From contig JBFWSW010000010.1 in NCBI GenBank assembly GCA_050248155.1, forward strand, positions 34,527-98,526: DNA of 64,000 nt. Direction: 5' to 3'. The notes under the pieces are model-generated. The model was not told the origin of the DNA and ran no database searches. It saw only the letters and a list, made by a program, of their open reading frames with translations. This DNA comes from VFMC01 sp050248155 (GTDB lineage: Bacteria > Actinomycetota > Acidimicrobiia > Acidimicrobiales > Ilumatobacteraceae). A program made the translations under genes and the position numbers. Of the stretch, positions 8,407-16,050 are shown in pieces; within the stretch, counting starts at the first letter, position 1; each line of letters starts with the position of its first letter.

Positions 8407-8742
8407 TCAGATGGGCGTCGGTGTGTAGCCGACGAGCGACGTGAGACCGCAGAGCTCGATCAATCTCGCGGCACGTTCGGACGCTGTCGACGTGACCTCG
8501 CCCCCTCGCCGACGAACTGCATCGGCGACCATCGCGAGCGCCGACAGCCCGGTCGAGTCGATGAAGCCGGACCCGGTCGCGTCGATGTGGAGATGAGCTG
8601 ATGGAGCGTGGCGGAACTGCATCAGCAGCGGCGCCGCCTCGGACACGCTGACCGCGTCGAGGTCACCGGTGATCCGCAAGATGGTCGTCGACCGATCGAC
8701 GACCTCGAAGACCACGGCCTTGGTGCGCGCGTCCCCGGTCAC
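8407..8742 (-). CDS. STAS-domain anti-sigma factor antagonist
   Basis: This is probably a SpoIIAA/RsbV-like anti-anti-sigma protein that releases a sigma factor when dephosphorylated. The 111-aa form is almost entirely one STAS domain. It holds ITGDLDAVSVSEAAPLL and the phospho-acceptor region GFIDSTGLSAL, whose Ser is in the usual position. The frame stays open to 8886, but those extra 48 residues look like low-complexity non-coding sequence and the domain starts after the GTG at 8742. The start remains uncertain. No anti-sigma kinase is encoded nearby. Confidence 0.75.
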   Translation of the reverse strand: MTGDARTKAVVFEVVDRSTTILRITGDLDAVSVSEAAPLLMQFRHAPSAHLHIDATGSGFIDSTGLSALAMVADAVRRRGGEVTSTASERAARLIELCGLTSLVGYTPTPI

Positions 8743-8828
8743 ATCTCCATCATCGGCCCCTCGCCGACCGACTTGATGTATTGCACTCTCAGGAATTGCC
8801 GGCGCGGTTGCCGAGGGCTCCCGTCCGG

Positions 8829-8936
8829 ATGCGGGCACCTCACGGCCCGCACGGCCGTCTGCTGCCCTCATTCGCCGCGTCCACACGTTGATGCGGGCAG
8901 CTCACGGCGACTTCGGGCGTGCGCTGCCCGCGATCC
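8829..8936. repeat. REP-like hairpin doublet, locus 1
   Basis: Two units of about 46 bp begin at 8829 and 8891, a 62-bp period. Each opens GATGCGGGCA(C/G)CTCACGGC (18 of 19 bases identical). Each closes with an inverted complement: CTGCCCTCATTC (imperfect) and GCTGCCCGCGATC. Locus 2 at 47619-47725 has the same arrangement and the same 62-bp period. Confidence 0.6.
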
Positions 8937-8938
8937 GA

Positions 8939-9106
8939 TCAGGGGTTCGGGTCCTGATCGGCTTCGGTGACGTCGGCCTCTTCGGGGAGCAGCGGCGGGG
9001 CCCCGAGCGGCACCGCCGCGGGCTTCCCGATGCCGGCACCGATGTCCTCGTCGGGATCACCGACCGGCATCGGCGGCTCCCCCTGATCGTCGCGTTCGTC
9101 TGTCAT
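8939..9106 (-). CDS. Small acidic Pro/Asp-rich hypothetical protein
   Basis: This is not recognised. The 55-residue product starts MTDERDDQGEPPMPVGDPDED and ends EEADVTEADQDPNP. It is acidic and proline-rich, probably disordered, with no cysteine or membrane segment. The ATG at 9106 is chosen because upstream sequence in the frame runs into the dispersed repeat. Composition is biased but the codon pattern keeps G/C at third positions. It may be a real short gene or an open frame by chance. Confidence 0.4.
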   Translation of the reverse strand: MTDERDDQGEPPMPVGDPDEDIGAGIGKPAAVPLGAPPLLPEEADVTEADQDPNP

Positions 9107-9199
9107 GCCAACTCGGTACCCGAAGCCGGGCGCCTCCATGCACCGACGGCGGATCCAGTGCTGTGACTGGAAACGTTCGCCGCGTTCGACGACAGGCCC

Positions 9200-9328
9200 G
9201 TTGCCGTGACCGTGCGCCGACACGGTTCCCGTGAGGCGCACAGCAACGTGGGTGCGGCCGCAGGCCGCTCGATCAACTCGACCGACAGGAGAGAGGGAGC
9301 GAAGCGAGCGAACGATGGAGGTCGAAGC
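9200..9328 (-). repeat. Dispersed 128-bp structured repeat, copy A (3' of recG)
   Basis: On the recG strand it begins within about 2 nt after the stop codon with CGACCTCCATCGTTCGCTCG. Two stem-loops follow: GCGGCC/GGCCGC around a 3-nt loop, and a two-tier hairpin with GTGCGCC/GGCGCAC outside and CACGG/CCGTG inside. Copy B at 59880-60007 is close to 90% identical by eye, and both hairpins are kept there. Confidence 0.75.
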
Positions 9329-9329
9329 A

Positions 9330-11483
9330 TCAGCTCTTGAACAGGAACGCTTCGTCGTCGCTGCTGAAGAGGAGGTCGAGCTCGTCGGCGAGGATCTGGT
9401 GCTCGCGGAGGAAGGGGTCGGCGTCGACCACCTCGAACGCAGCCTCCCTTGCCTGCACCACGAGCTCGCGATCACGACGCAACGATGCGAGCCGGAGGTC
9501 GCTGCGGCCCTTCTGTGCGGTGTTCATGATCGTGCCCTCGCCGCGCAGCTCGAGGTCGACCTCGGCCAGCTCGAACCCGTCGGTGGTGGCGACGAGCGCC
9601 TCGATGCGCGGGTTCGCGGCCGGCGCGTCGGGATCGGGCGTCGTCACCAGCCAGCAACGCGACGCGTACGAACCGCGACCCACGCGACCGCGCAGCTGGT
9701 GCAATTGCGCGATCCCGAAGCGGTCGGCGTCGAGGATGACCATCACCGTCGCGTTCGGCACGTCGACACCGACCTCGATGACGGTCGTCGCGACGAGCAC
9801 GTCGAGCGCGCCCGATCGGAAACGATCCATGATCGCCTCCTTCTCGGCCGACGGCATGCGCCCGTGCAACAGCGCGAGCCGCAACCCCTGCAGCTCGCCG
9901 GCCGACAAGCGCTCGTAGGTCTCCTCGGCGCTGGCGAGCTCGAGCTTCTCGCTCTCACCGATGAGCGGGCACACCACGTACGCCTGCCGCCCTTCCCCCA
10001 CCTCGGCGCGCACGTCGGCCCACACCGCCGCCTCGTCGAGCGGCCCGTTCGCCCAGTGCGTCGTGATCGGTGTACGACCCGGCGGCAGCTCGTCGAGCAC
10101 GCTGACGTCGAGGTCGCCGTACACGGTCATCGCCGCAGTGCGCGGGATCGGCGTCGCCGTCATCACCAGCACGTCGGGCACCGCTCCCCCGGCCTTGTCG
10201 CGCAGCGCGGCTCGCTGCTCGACACCGAAGCGGTGCTGCTCGTCGACGACCACCACGCCGAGGCTGTGGAACGACACGCCCTCCTGGATGAGCGCGTGCG
10301 TGCCGATGGCGATGTCGACACCGCCGTCGGCGAGCCCGGCCAACACGTCGCGCCGCTCCGAGCCGGTGACCCGGTTGGTGAGCAGCTCGACGCGCAACGG
10401 CCGGTCACCGAACAGGTTGCCCGGGTCGGGCACGGTGACACCCTCGAGCAGACGCCGGATGCCCGCCGCATGTTGCTCGGCGAGCACCTCGGTCGGCGCC
10501 ATCAGCGCCGCCTGGTGACGCCCTTGCACCGCGGTGAGCATCGCGCTGACAGCGACGAGAGTCTTGCCCGCGCCGACGTCACCCTGCAGCAGCCGGTGCA
10601 TCGGATGCGGCTTCGCGAGATCGGCCTCGATCTCGGCGATGACCCGCCGCTGTGCGCCGGTGAGCTCGTACGGCAACACGTCGCGCAGTCGATCGACGAG
10701 CTCGCCATCGACCTCGTGGCGGATGCCGAGCGAGTCGCGTTCGAGCGCCCGCTTGCGTGCCACCAGCACCGTCTGCACTCGGAACAGCTCGTCGAAGGCG
10801 AGCCGGCGCCGCGCGCGCGATTGGTCGCTCATCGTCTCCGGGAGGTGGATGAGACGGAGCGCATCCGTACGGTCGAGGAGACCGAGGCGCTGCTGCACCG
10901 GCCACGGCACCGGGTCGGCGATGCCCCTCGCCGTGCACCGTTCGAGCGCGTTCTCGACGTATCCCGCGATCTCCCACGTGTTCAGCGCGACCTTCTCGCT
11001 CTGCGGGTAGATCGGCACGATGCGGCCCGTCCGGTCGCCGATGAGGTCGACGATCGGGTTCGTCATCTGCAAGCCACCGCGGAACACCTCGGGCTTGCCG
11101 AAGAGCGAGATGTTGAGGCCCTCGTGGAGCTGCTTCTCGCGCCACGGCTGGTTGAAGAACGTGACGGTCAGGCGGCCGCTGCCGTCACCGACGGTTGCCG
11201 TGACCATCGTCTTGCGATTGCGGGTGAGCCGCTTGGTGACGCTGCGGACCGACACGAGCACGAGCGCCTCGGTGCCCGCCACCAGATCGCTCACGCGCGC
11301 CTCGTTGGTGCGGTCGACCCATCGACGTGGGTAGAAGGTCAGCAGATCCAGGACGGAGGAGATGCCGAACGCTTCGAGCGCCGCCTGCTTGCGCTCGCCG
11401 ACACCTCGCAGCCGTTCGACGCCGATCGCGTCGAGCTCGCGCAGCGTGAGCGGTGCGCTGTCGGCCATCGCGTCAGCCGGCAC
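9330..11483 (-). CDS. recG: ATP-dependent DNA helicase RecG
   Basis: RecG remodels stalled replication forks and Holliday junctions. The 717-aa protein has an N-terminal HhH segment, an OB-fold wedge domain (about 70-150), Walker A GDVGAGKT (301-308) and the helicase box DEQH (414-417). Motif III is VMTATPIPRT, and the C-terminal helicase motifs include HGRM and QLRGRVGRG. The GTG at 11483 is 3 bp after the DAK2-gene stop; ATG at 11468 is an equally plausible start. Directly after the stop lies repeat copy A. Confidence 0.96.
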   Translation of the reverse strand: MPADAMADSAPLTLRELDAIGVERLRGVGERKQAALEAFGISSVLDLLTFYPRRWVDRTNEARVSDLVAGTEALVLVSVRSVTKRLTRNRKTMVTATVGDGSGRLTVTFFNQPWREKQLHEGLNISLFGKPEVFRGGLQMTNPIVDLIGDRTGRIVPIYPQSEKVALNTWEIAGYVENALERCTARGIADPVPWPVQQRLGLLDRTDALRLIHLPETMSDQSRARRRLAFDELFRVQTVLVARKRALERDSLGIRHEVDGELVDRLRDVLPYELTGAQRRVIAEIEADLAKPHPMHRLLQGDVGAGKTLVAVSAMLTAVQGRHQAALMAPTEVLAEQHAAGIRRLLEGVTVPDPGNLFGDRPLRVELLTNRVTGSERRDVLAGLADGGVDIAIGTHALIQEGVSFHSLGVVVVDEQHRFGVEQRAALRDKAGGAVPDVLVMTATPIPRTAAMTVYGDLDVSVLDELPPGRTPITTHWANGPLDEAAVWADVRAEVGEGRQAYVVCPLIGESEKLELASAEETYERLSAGELQGLRLALLHGRMPSAEKEAIMDRFRSGALDVLVATTVIEVGVDVPNATVMVILDADRFGIAQLHQLRGRVGRGSYASRCWLVTTPDPDAPAANPRIEALVATTDGFELAEVDLELRGEGTIMNTAQKGRSDLRLASLRRDRELVVQAREAAFEVVDADPFLREHQILADELDLLFSSDDEAFLFKS

Positions 11484-11486
11484 CGA

Positions 11487-13166
11487 TCACTCGACACCGA
11501 TGAGGAACGGGTAGAGCGGTTGGCCGCCCTCGTGCACCTCGACCTCGATGCCAGGGCGCTCGTCGCGCAGCCAGTCGACCAGGCTCGCCGTCTGAACGGC
11601 GGTCACCCCATCGCCGGTGATGATCGTCACGATCTCGCTCGCTCCGTCGACGAGGTGGTCGAGCAGGGCGGTCGCCGCACCTTCGAGCGAGCCGCTGACC
11701 GACACGATGCCGTCGCCGCGGACGATGCCGATCCAATCGCCGGTGACGATGGCCCCGGCCGGGCTGCTGGTGTCGCGCACCGCTCGGGTCACCTCACCGG
11801 TCGTCACCGATCCGACTGCGTCGAGCATCGCCGACTTGTTCGTGGCGGCGTCGGCCTCGGGGTCGTAGACCACCAGCGCGGCGAGCGCCGCGGGCATCGA
11901 CGTCGTCGGGACCACGAGCACCAGCTTGCCCGTCAGTCCGTCGAGCTGCTCGGCCACCGGGATGATGTTCTTGTTGTTCGGCAGCACGATGACCTGCTGC
12001 GCGTTGACCGCCTCGACCGCGTCGAGCATCTCGGCCGTCGACGGGTTGAGCGTCTGGCCGCCGGTGACGACTCCTTGCACACCCAGGTTGCCGAACAGCT
12101 CGACCAACCCGTCGCCGCTGGCGACCGCGACGACAGCGCACGTGACCGGAGGCAGCGCGGTCGACGGCCCGGAGAACGGCGCCGTCGGCCCGTGCATCGC
12201 CGCCTCGCGGTGGGCGTGCTCGTCGGCGACCTCCTCGAAGAGGTCGGTCACCCTGATCTGGCGTGGCCTCCCACCGAGGCCGATCGCCACCTCGATCGCA
12301 GCCCCGATGTCGTTGGTGTGCACGTGGCAGTTCCACAGGCCGTCACCGCCGACGACGACGATCGAGTCGCCGATGTCGCCCCAGCCCGACTTGAACTCGT
12401 CGATCGAGCCATCGTCGAGGTCGAGCAAGTACATCACCTCGTAGCGCAGCTCGGACACGTCGACCGAACCGTCACTCGAGGTGCGATGGGCCACCGCCTC
12501 GAACTGCTCGGGCGTCAGGCCCTCGTCGGCCGCGGGCTCGGGCAACGGCTCGCCGTCGACGACGTGGAGCGCAGCATCGAGGACGAGCACGTATCCCGCT
12601 CCGCCGGCGTCGACGACTCCGGTTTCCTTGAGCACGGGCAGGAGGTCGGGGGTGCGCGCCAGCGCAGTACGGCCGGCGTCGCGCGCGGCGCGCACGACGG
12701 ACGCGAGCGAGCCGCTCTCGCGAGCGGCGATGCCCGCTCCGTCGGCTGCGGCGCGGGCGACGGTGAGGATGGTGCCTTCGATCGGCTTGAGCACCGCCCC
12801 GTATGCGGCACCCGCAGCGGTGTCGAGCGCCGCCGCCACGGTGGAGCCTGCTGCCGCGGGCGCCTGCTTGAGGGTCGACGCCAGACCGCGCAGGATCTGG
12901 CTGAGGATGACCCCGCTGTTGCCGCGGGCGCCCATGAGCGAACCGTGGCTGATCGCGTCGCACGTCGCGCCGAGATCGGGGTCGGCGCCGTCCAGCTCGG
13001 CGACGACGGCGTCGAGCGTGCGGGCCATGTTGGTCCCCGTGTCGCCGTCGGGCACGGGATAGACGTTCAGCCGGTTGAGCACTGCCGCGTGGAGCTGCAC
13101 CAGGTCGCGGGCGGTGACGATGATGCGCCGGAGGTCGTCGGAGGACAGCAGCTCGAGGCTCGGCAC
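11487..13166 (-). CDS. DAK2-domain fatty-acid kinase-like protein (FakA/YloV family)
   Basis: This is probably the ATP-binding kinase subunit that phosphorylates fatty acids held by a FakB/DegV protein. From the GTG at 13166 it is 559 aa. The N-terminal DAK2 domain has the metal-binding PVPDGDTGTNM and GARGNSGVILSQILRG. A middle domain contains DGLWNCHVHTND, and the C-terminal DAK1-like region has NNKNIIPVAEQ. The frame is open far upstream, but that part is the antisense of pckG. recG follows after 3 bp, the same pairing as in mycobacteria. No fakB gene is visible here. Confidence 0.88.
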   Translation of the reverse strand: MPSLELLSSDDLRRIIVTARDLVQLHAAVLNRLNVYPVPDGDTGTNMARTLDAVVAELDGADPDLGATCDAISHGSLMGARGNSGVILSQILRGLASTLKQAPAAAGSTVAAALDTAAGAAYGAVLKPIEGTILTVARAAADGAGIAARESGSLASVVRAARDAGRTALARTPDLLPVLKETGVVDAGGAGYVLVLDAALHVVDGEPLPEPAADEGLTPEQFEAVAHRTSSDGSVDVSELRYEVMYLLDLDDGSIDEFKSGWGDIGDSIVVVGGDGLWNCHVHTNDIGAAIEVAIGLGGRPRQIRVTDLFEEVADEHAHREAAMHGPTAPFSGPSTALPPVTCAVVAVASGDGLVELFGNLGVQGVVTGGQTLNPSTAEMLDAVEAVNAQQVIVLPNNKNIIPVAEQLDGLTGKLVLVVPTTSMPAALAALVVYDPEADAATNKSAMLDAVGSVTTGEVTRAVRDTSSPAGAIVTGDWIGIVRGDGIVSVSGSLEGAATALLDHLVDGASEIVTIITGDGVTAVQTASLVDWLRDERPGIEVEVHEGGQPLYPFLIGVE

Positions 13167-13233
13167 GTGCGACAGACTAGGGGTGCCGCCACGCTGGGCG
13201 TCGCGCCGCTGGGGATGGCCCCATCGGCGGAAA

Positions 13234-13255
13234 CGATGCCTGCGAGCAGGCATCG
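13234..13255. other. Perfect 10-bp inverted repeat between DAK2 and rpmB
   Basis: CGATGCCTGC and GCAGGCATCG are separated by 2 nt. It lies between two divergent genes, so it is either an operator-like palindrome or a cruciform, not a simple terminator. Confidence 0.5.
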
Positions 13256-13299
13256 CCTGCGGATATCGACCACGCCGCTGATATCGTTTTGCAGCTCTT

Positions 13300-13324
13300 C
13301 CGTCCGGTGCGCACCGGCGGACGG
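13300..13324 (+). promoter_or_regulatory. Hairpin in the rpmB leader
   Basis: CCGTCC and GGACGG bracket the perfect palindrome CCGGTGCGCACCGG, about 24 nt before the rpmB ATG and just before its GAAGGA ribosome-binding site. It would fold in the mRNA leader and may serve L28 feedback or attenuation. Confidence 0.5.
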
Positions 13325-13347
13325 AACCGATCGAAGGAAGACGTCTC

Positions 13348-13539
13348 ATGGCAGCAGTTTGTGAAGTGTGCGGGAAGGCCCCGAGCTGGGGCATGTCCGT
13401 GTCGCACTCGCACCGGCGCACCAAGCGTCGTTGGAACCCGAACATCCAGCGTGTGCGGGCCCTGGTGGGTGGAAGTCCCAAGCGACTCCACGTGTGCACC
13501 GGCTGCATCAAGAGCGGCAAAGTCGTCAAAGCGGGCTGA
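13348..13539 (+). CDS. rpmB: 50S ribosomal protein L28, zinc-binding form
   Basis: This is a protein of the large ribosomal subunit. The 63-aa product begins MAAVCEVCGKAPSWG and has a second pair in HVCTGCIKSGKV, so it keeps the CxxC...CxxC zinc site. Such forms are the zinc-replete version; the alternative four-cysteine-free paralogue is not seen here. A GAAGGA ribosome-binding site lies 8 nt upstream and a leader hairpin precedes it. It is divergent from the DAK2-recG pair, a conserved actinobacterial arrangement. Confidence 0.96.
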   Translation: MAAVCEVCGKAPSWGMSVSHSHRRTKRRWNPNIQRVRALVGGSPKRLHVCTGCIKSGKVVKAG

Positions 13540-13548
13540 GGTCGCACT

Positions 13549-13770
13549 GTGCAGGGCGTCATCAAGTCATACGACCCCTCCACCGGCGACGGCGTGGTGC
13601 TCTGCGACACCGATCTGTCCGAGTTCGACCTGGCGCGTGACGCGCTCGAGGGGTCGATCTTCCGGATGCTCCGCCAAGGCCAACGAGTCATCTTCGATCT
13701 GAACGACTCGGGTCGGGCCACCGGGCTCCGCCTGGGAAGTGAAGTCGACATGGGATCGCCCGGCCAGTAG
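13549..13770 (+). CDS. Small cold-shock-domain-like protein
   Basis: This is probably a nucleic-acid-binding OB-fold protein. The 73-aa product (GTG start, 9 bp after rpmB) reads MQGVIKSYDPSTGDGVVLCD, like a CspA opening in which KxFNxxKGxG is replaced by KSYDPSTGDG. Its later QRVIFDLNDSGRATGL matches the CSD tail. The aromatic RNP1 residues are mostly missing, so RNA binding may differ from CspA. It is cotranscribed with rpmB and its stop codon lies inside a perfect terminator hairpin. Confidence 0.7.
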   Translation: MQGVIKSYDPSTGDGVVLCDTDLSEFDLARDALEGSIFRMLRQGQRVIFDLNDSGRATGLRLGSEVDMGSPGQ

Positions 13771-13781
13771 GCCGGGCGATC
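13754..13781 (+). terminator. Perfect 12-bp hairpin terminator overlapping the stop codon
   Basis: GATCGCCCGGCC, the loop AGTA, then GGCCGGGCGATC, followed by GTTCATT. The TAG stop (13768-13770) lies in the loop and the first base of the right arm, so terminating ribosomes would compete with folding. Confidence 0.75.
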
Positions 13782-13856
13782 GTTCATTCCAGCCCACAAC
13801 CGATCCTCCCCGAGCTCGCCGGCGCAGCGTCGCGCCGGCCCAAAGGAGAAGCGCCG

Positions 13857-15653
13857 ATGAGTGCCAGCACGACCAACACCCGCCTCCAGCAATGGGTCGA
13901 CGAGTGGGCAACGATCCTCCAGCCGGACAGCGTGTACTGGTGCGACGGCAGCGCCGACGAGTACGACCGGCTCGCCGGCGAGCTCGTCGCCAGCGGCACC
14001 TTCACACACCTCGACGAGGCCAAGCGGCCCAACAGCTTCTGGGCGCACAGCGATCCGGGCGACGTCGCTCGTGTCGAGGACCGCACCTTCATCTGCAGCG
14101 AGCGCAGCGAGGACGCCGGACCGAACAACAACTGGCGCGACCCGGCCGAGATGCGGGCCGAGCTGAAGCGGCTGTACACGGGCGCGATGAAGGGCCGCAC
14201 GATGTACGTCATCCCGTTCAGCATGGGCCCCCTCGGCTCGGCGATCGCCCACATCGGCGTCCAGCTCACCGACTCGGCGTACGTCGCGGTCAACATGCGG
14301 ATCATGACCCGCATGGGTCAAGCTGCACTCGACGTGCTCGGCGACGGCCAATGGGTGCCCTGCGTGCACTCGGTCGGCGCCCCGCTCGAGCCCGGCCAGG
14401 CCGACGTGCCGTGGCCCTGCAACCCCGACAACAAGTACATCGTCCACTTCCCCGAGACGCGCGAGATCATGAGCTTCGGGTCGGGATACGGCGGCAACGC
14501 GCTGCTCGGCAAGAAGTGCTTCGCCCTGCGCATCGCGTCGGTGATGGCACGTGACGACGGCTGGCTGGCCGAGCACATGCTCATCCTCAAGCTCACCAAC
14601 CCCGATGGTGAGGCGAAGTACGTCGCCGCCGCGTTCCCCTCTGCGTGCGGCAAGACCAACCTCGCGATGCTCATCCCGACCATCCCCGGCTGGAAGGCCG
14701 AGACGATCGGCGACGACATCTGCTGGATGAAGTTCGGCGCCGATGGTCGGCTGTACGCGATCAACCCGGAGGCAGGCTTCTTCGGGGTCGCACCCGGCAC
14801 CGGCTACGACACCAACGCCAATGCGATGGACACGCTGTGGGGCAACTCGATCTACACGAACACCGCGCTCACGAACGATGGTGACGTGTGGTGGGAGGGC
14901 ATGACCGATCAGCCGCCGGCGCGCGCCACCGACTGGCGCGGCAACCCGTGGACGCCCGAGGCCGACACCCCCGCCGCGCACCCGAACGCACGGTTCACCG
15001 CGCCCGCGTCACAGTGCCCGTCGATCGCGCCGGAGTGGGAAGATCCCGCCGGCGTGCCGATCTCCGCGATCCTGTTCGGCGGCCGTCGCCGCACGACCGT
15101 TCCGCTGGTCACGCAGGCCAAGAACTGGGAGCACGGCGTGTTCCTCGGCTCGATCATGGCCAGTGAGACCACGGCGGCCCAGGCCGGCGCCGTCGGCAAG
15201 CTCCGCTTCGACCCGATGGCCATGCTGCCGTTCTGCGGGTACAACATGGCCGACTACTTCGCCCACTGGTTGAGCATCGGCAAGCACTCCGACGAGGCCA
15301 ACCTCCCGAAGATCTTCTTCGTCAACTGGTTCCGCCGCGACGAGGACGGGCGCTTCCTGTGGCCGGGCTACGGCGAGAACAGCCGAGTGCTCAAGTGGAT
15401 CTTCGATCGAGTCGACGGTTCGAACAACGCGGTCGAGACACCGATCGGGATGCTCCCCCACCCTGCCGATCTCGATCGGACCGGCCTCGATGTCGCCGAC
15501 GCAGACCTGGACGAGCTGCTGTCCGTCGACACCGAGGGCTGGCTGGCGGCCATCCCGCAGATCCGCGAGCACTACGCACAGTTCGGCGACAAGCTGCCCG
15601 CCGCGCTCAGCCTCGAGCTCGACGACCTCGAGGGTCGGCTCGCCAACGCCTGA
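13857..15653 (+). CDS. pckG: Phosphoenolpyruvate carboxykinase (GTP)
   Basis: This enzyme interconverts oxaloacetate and PEP with GTP/GDP in gluconeogenesis and anaplerosis. The 598-aa protein has MYVIPFSMGPLGS (about 116-128), the kinase P-loop PSACGKTN (261-268), the metal-site region WMKFGADGRLYAINPEAGFFG and the nucleotide segment LFGGRRRTTVPL. All match the GTP family, not the ATP family. The ATG has a strong AAAGGAG site. It is a single-gene unit behind the terminator of the rpmB operon. Confidence 0.97.
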   Translation: MSASTTNTRLQQWVDEWATILQPDSVYWCDGSADEYDRLAGELVASGTFTHLDEAKRPNSFWAHSDPGDVARVEDRTFICSERSEDAGPNNNWRDPAEMRAELKRLYTGAMKGRTMYVIPFSMGPLGSAIAHIGVQLTDSAYVAVNMRIMTRMGQAALDVLGDGQWVPCVHSVGAPLEPGQADVPWPCNPDNKYIVHFPETREIMSFGSGYGGNALLGKKCFALRIASVMARDDGWLAEHMLILKLTNPDGEAKYVAAAFPSACGKTNLAMLIPTIPGWKAETIGDDICWMKFGADGRLYAINPEAGFFGVAPGTGYDTNANAMDTLWGNSIYTNTALTNDGDVWWEGMTDQPPARATDWRGNPWTPEADTPAAHPNARFTAPASQCPSIAPEWEDPAGVPISAILFGGRRRTTVPLVTQAKNWEHGVFLGSIMASETTAAQAGAVGKLRFDPMAMLPFCGYNMADYFAHWLSIGKHSDEANLPKIFFVNWFRRDEDGRFLWPGYGENSRVLKWIFDRVDGSNNAVETPIGMLPHPADLDRTGLDVADADLDELLSVDTEGWLAAIPQIREHYAQFGDKLPAALSLELDDLEGRLANA

Positions 15654-15665
15654 GGCCGGCGCCGC

Positions 15666-16043
15666 TCAGCCGATCTTGCCGACGAGCATCGCCCGGATGC
15701 CGAGGCCCATGATGAACAGGCCGCCGACGCCGTACAGCAGGTACAGCCGGTGCTTCATCTGGATGCGGTAGGAGTAGATGATCGCGACCGCGATGATGCC
15801 GACGAACCCATAGAACGCGTGGAACTTCGGGAACTCGAACTTGTACTTGTTCACGAGGATCACGCCGAAGATCACCTGCACGAAGACGGTCAGCTCGGCG
15901 AGCGCGGTGAACCACCACAGGGCTCGCGTCCGCAGCGGGGTCAGCCAGTGCGCGCCGAGGGCCCAGAGACCGGCGAGCCCGTTGCCGATGATGACGACCC
16001 ACGCCCAGCTCTCGTGCAGGTCGAGGAACGACGCTCCGTCCAG
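15666..16043 (-). CDS. Small four-helix membrane protein, possible CTG start
   Basis: Not recognised. The product has about four hydrophobic helices (WVVIIGNGLAGLWALGAHW, ALAELTVFVQVIFGVILV, FYGFVGIIAVAIIYSY and LYLLYGVGGLFIMGLGI), joined by short basic loops. There is no ATG, GTG or TTG between the upstream gene's stop and the first helix. The only in-frame choices are a CTG at 16043, 8 bp after the DUF455 stop, or a GTG at 16211 inside that gene, which would add an Arg-rich unlikely tail. Re-initiation after the DUF455 gene is likely. Partner role unknown. Confidence 0.6.
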   Translation of the reverse strand: MDGASFLDLHESWAWVVIIGNGLAGLWALGAHWLTPLRTRALWWFTALAELTVFVQVIFGVILVNKYKFEFPKFHAFYGFVGIIAVAIIYSYRIQMKHRLYLLYGVGGLFIMGLGIRAMLVGKIG

Positions 16044-16050
16044 GCCGGCC

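Noticed and set aside
13267..13299. Possible Zur box before rpmB (GATATCGTTTTG region)
   Set aside because: The match to the actinobacterial Zur consensus is weak, and this L28 has all its cysteines. Zur normally represses the cysteine-free paralogue.
9231..13364. 1377-codon plus-strand open frame
   Set aside because: It runs antisense through both recG and the DAK2 gene, which are unmistakable on the minus strand. Long antisense frames are expected at this GC content.
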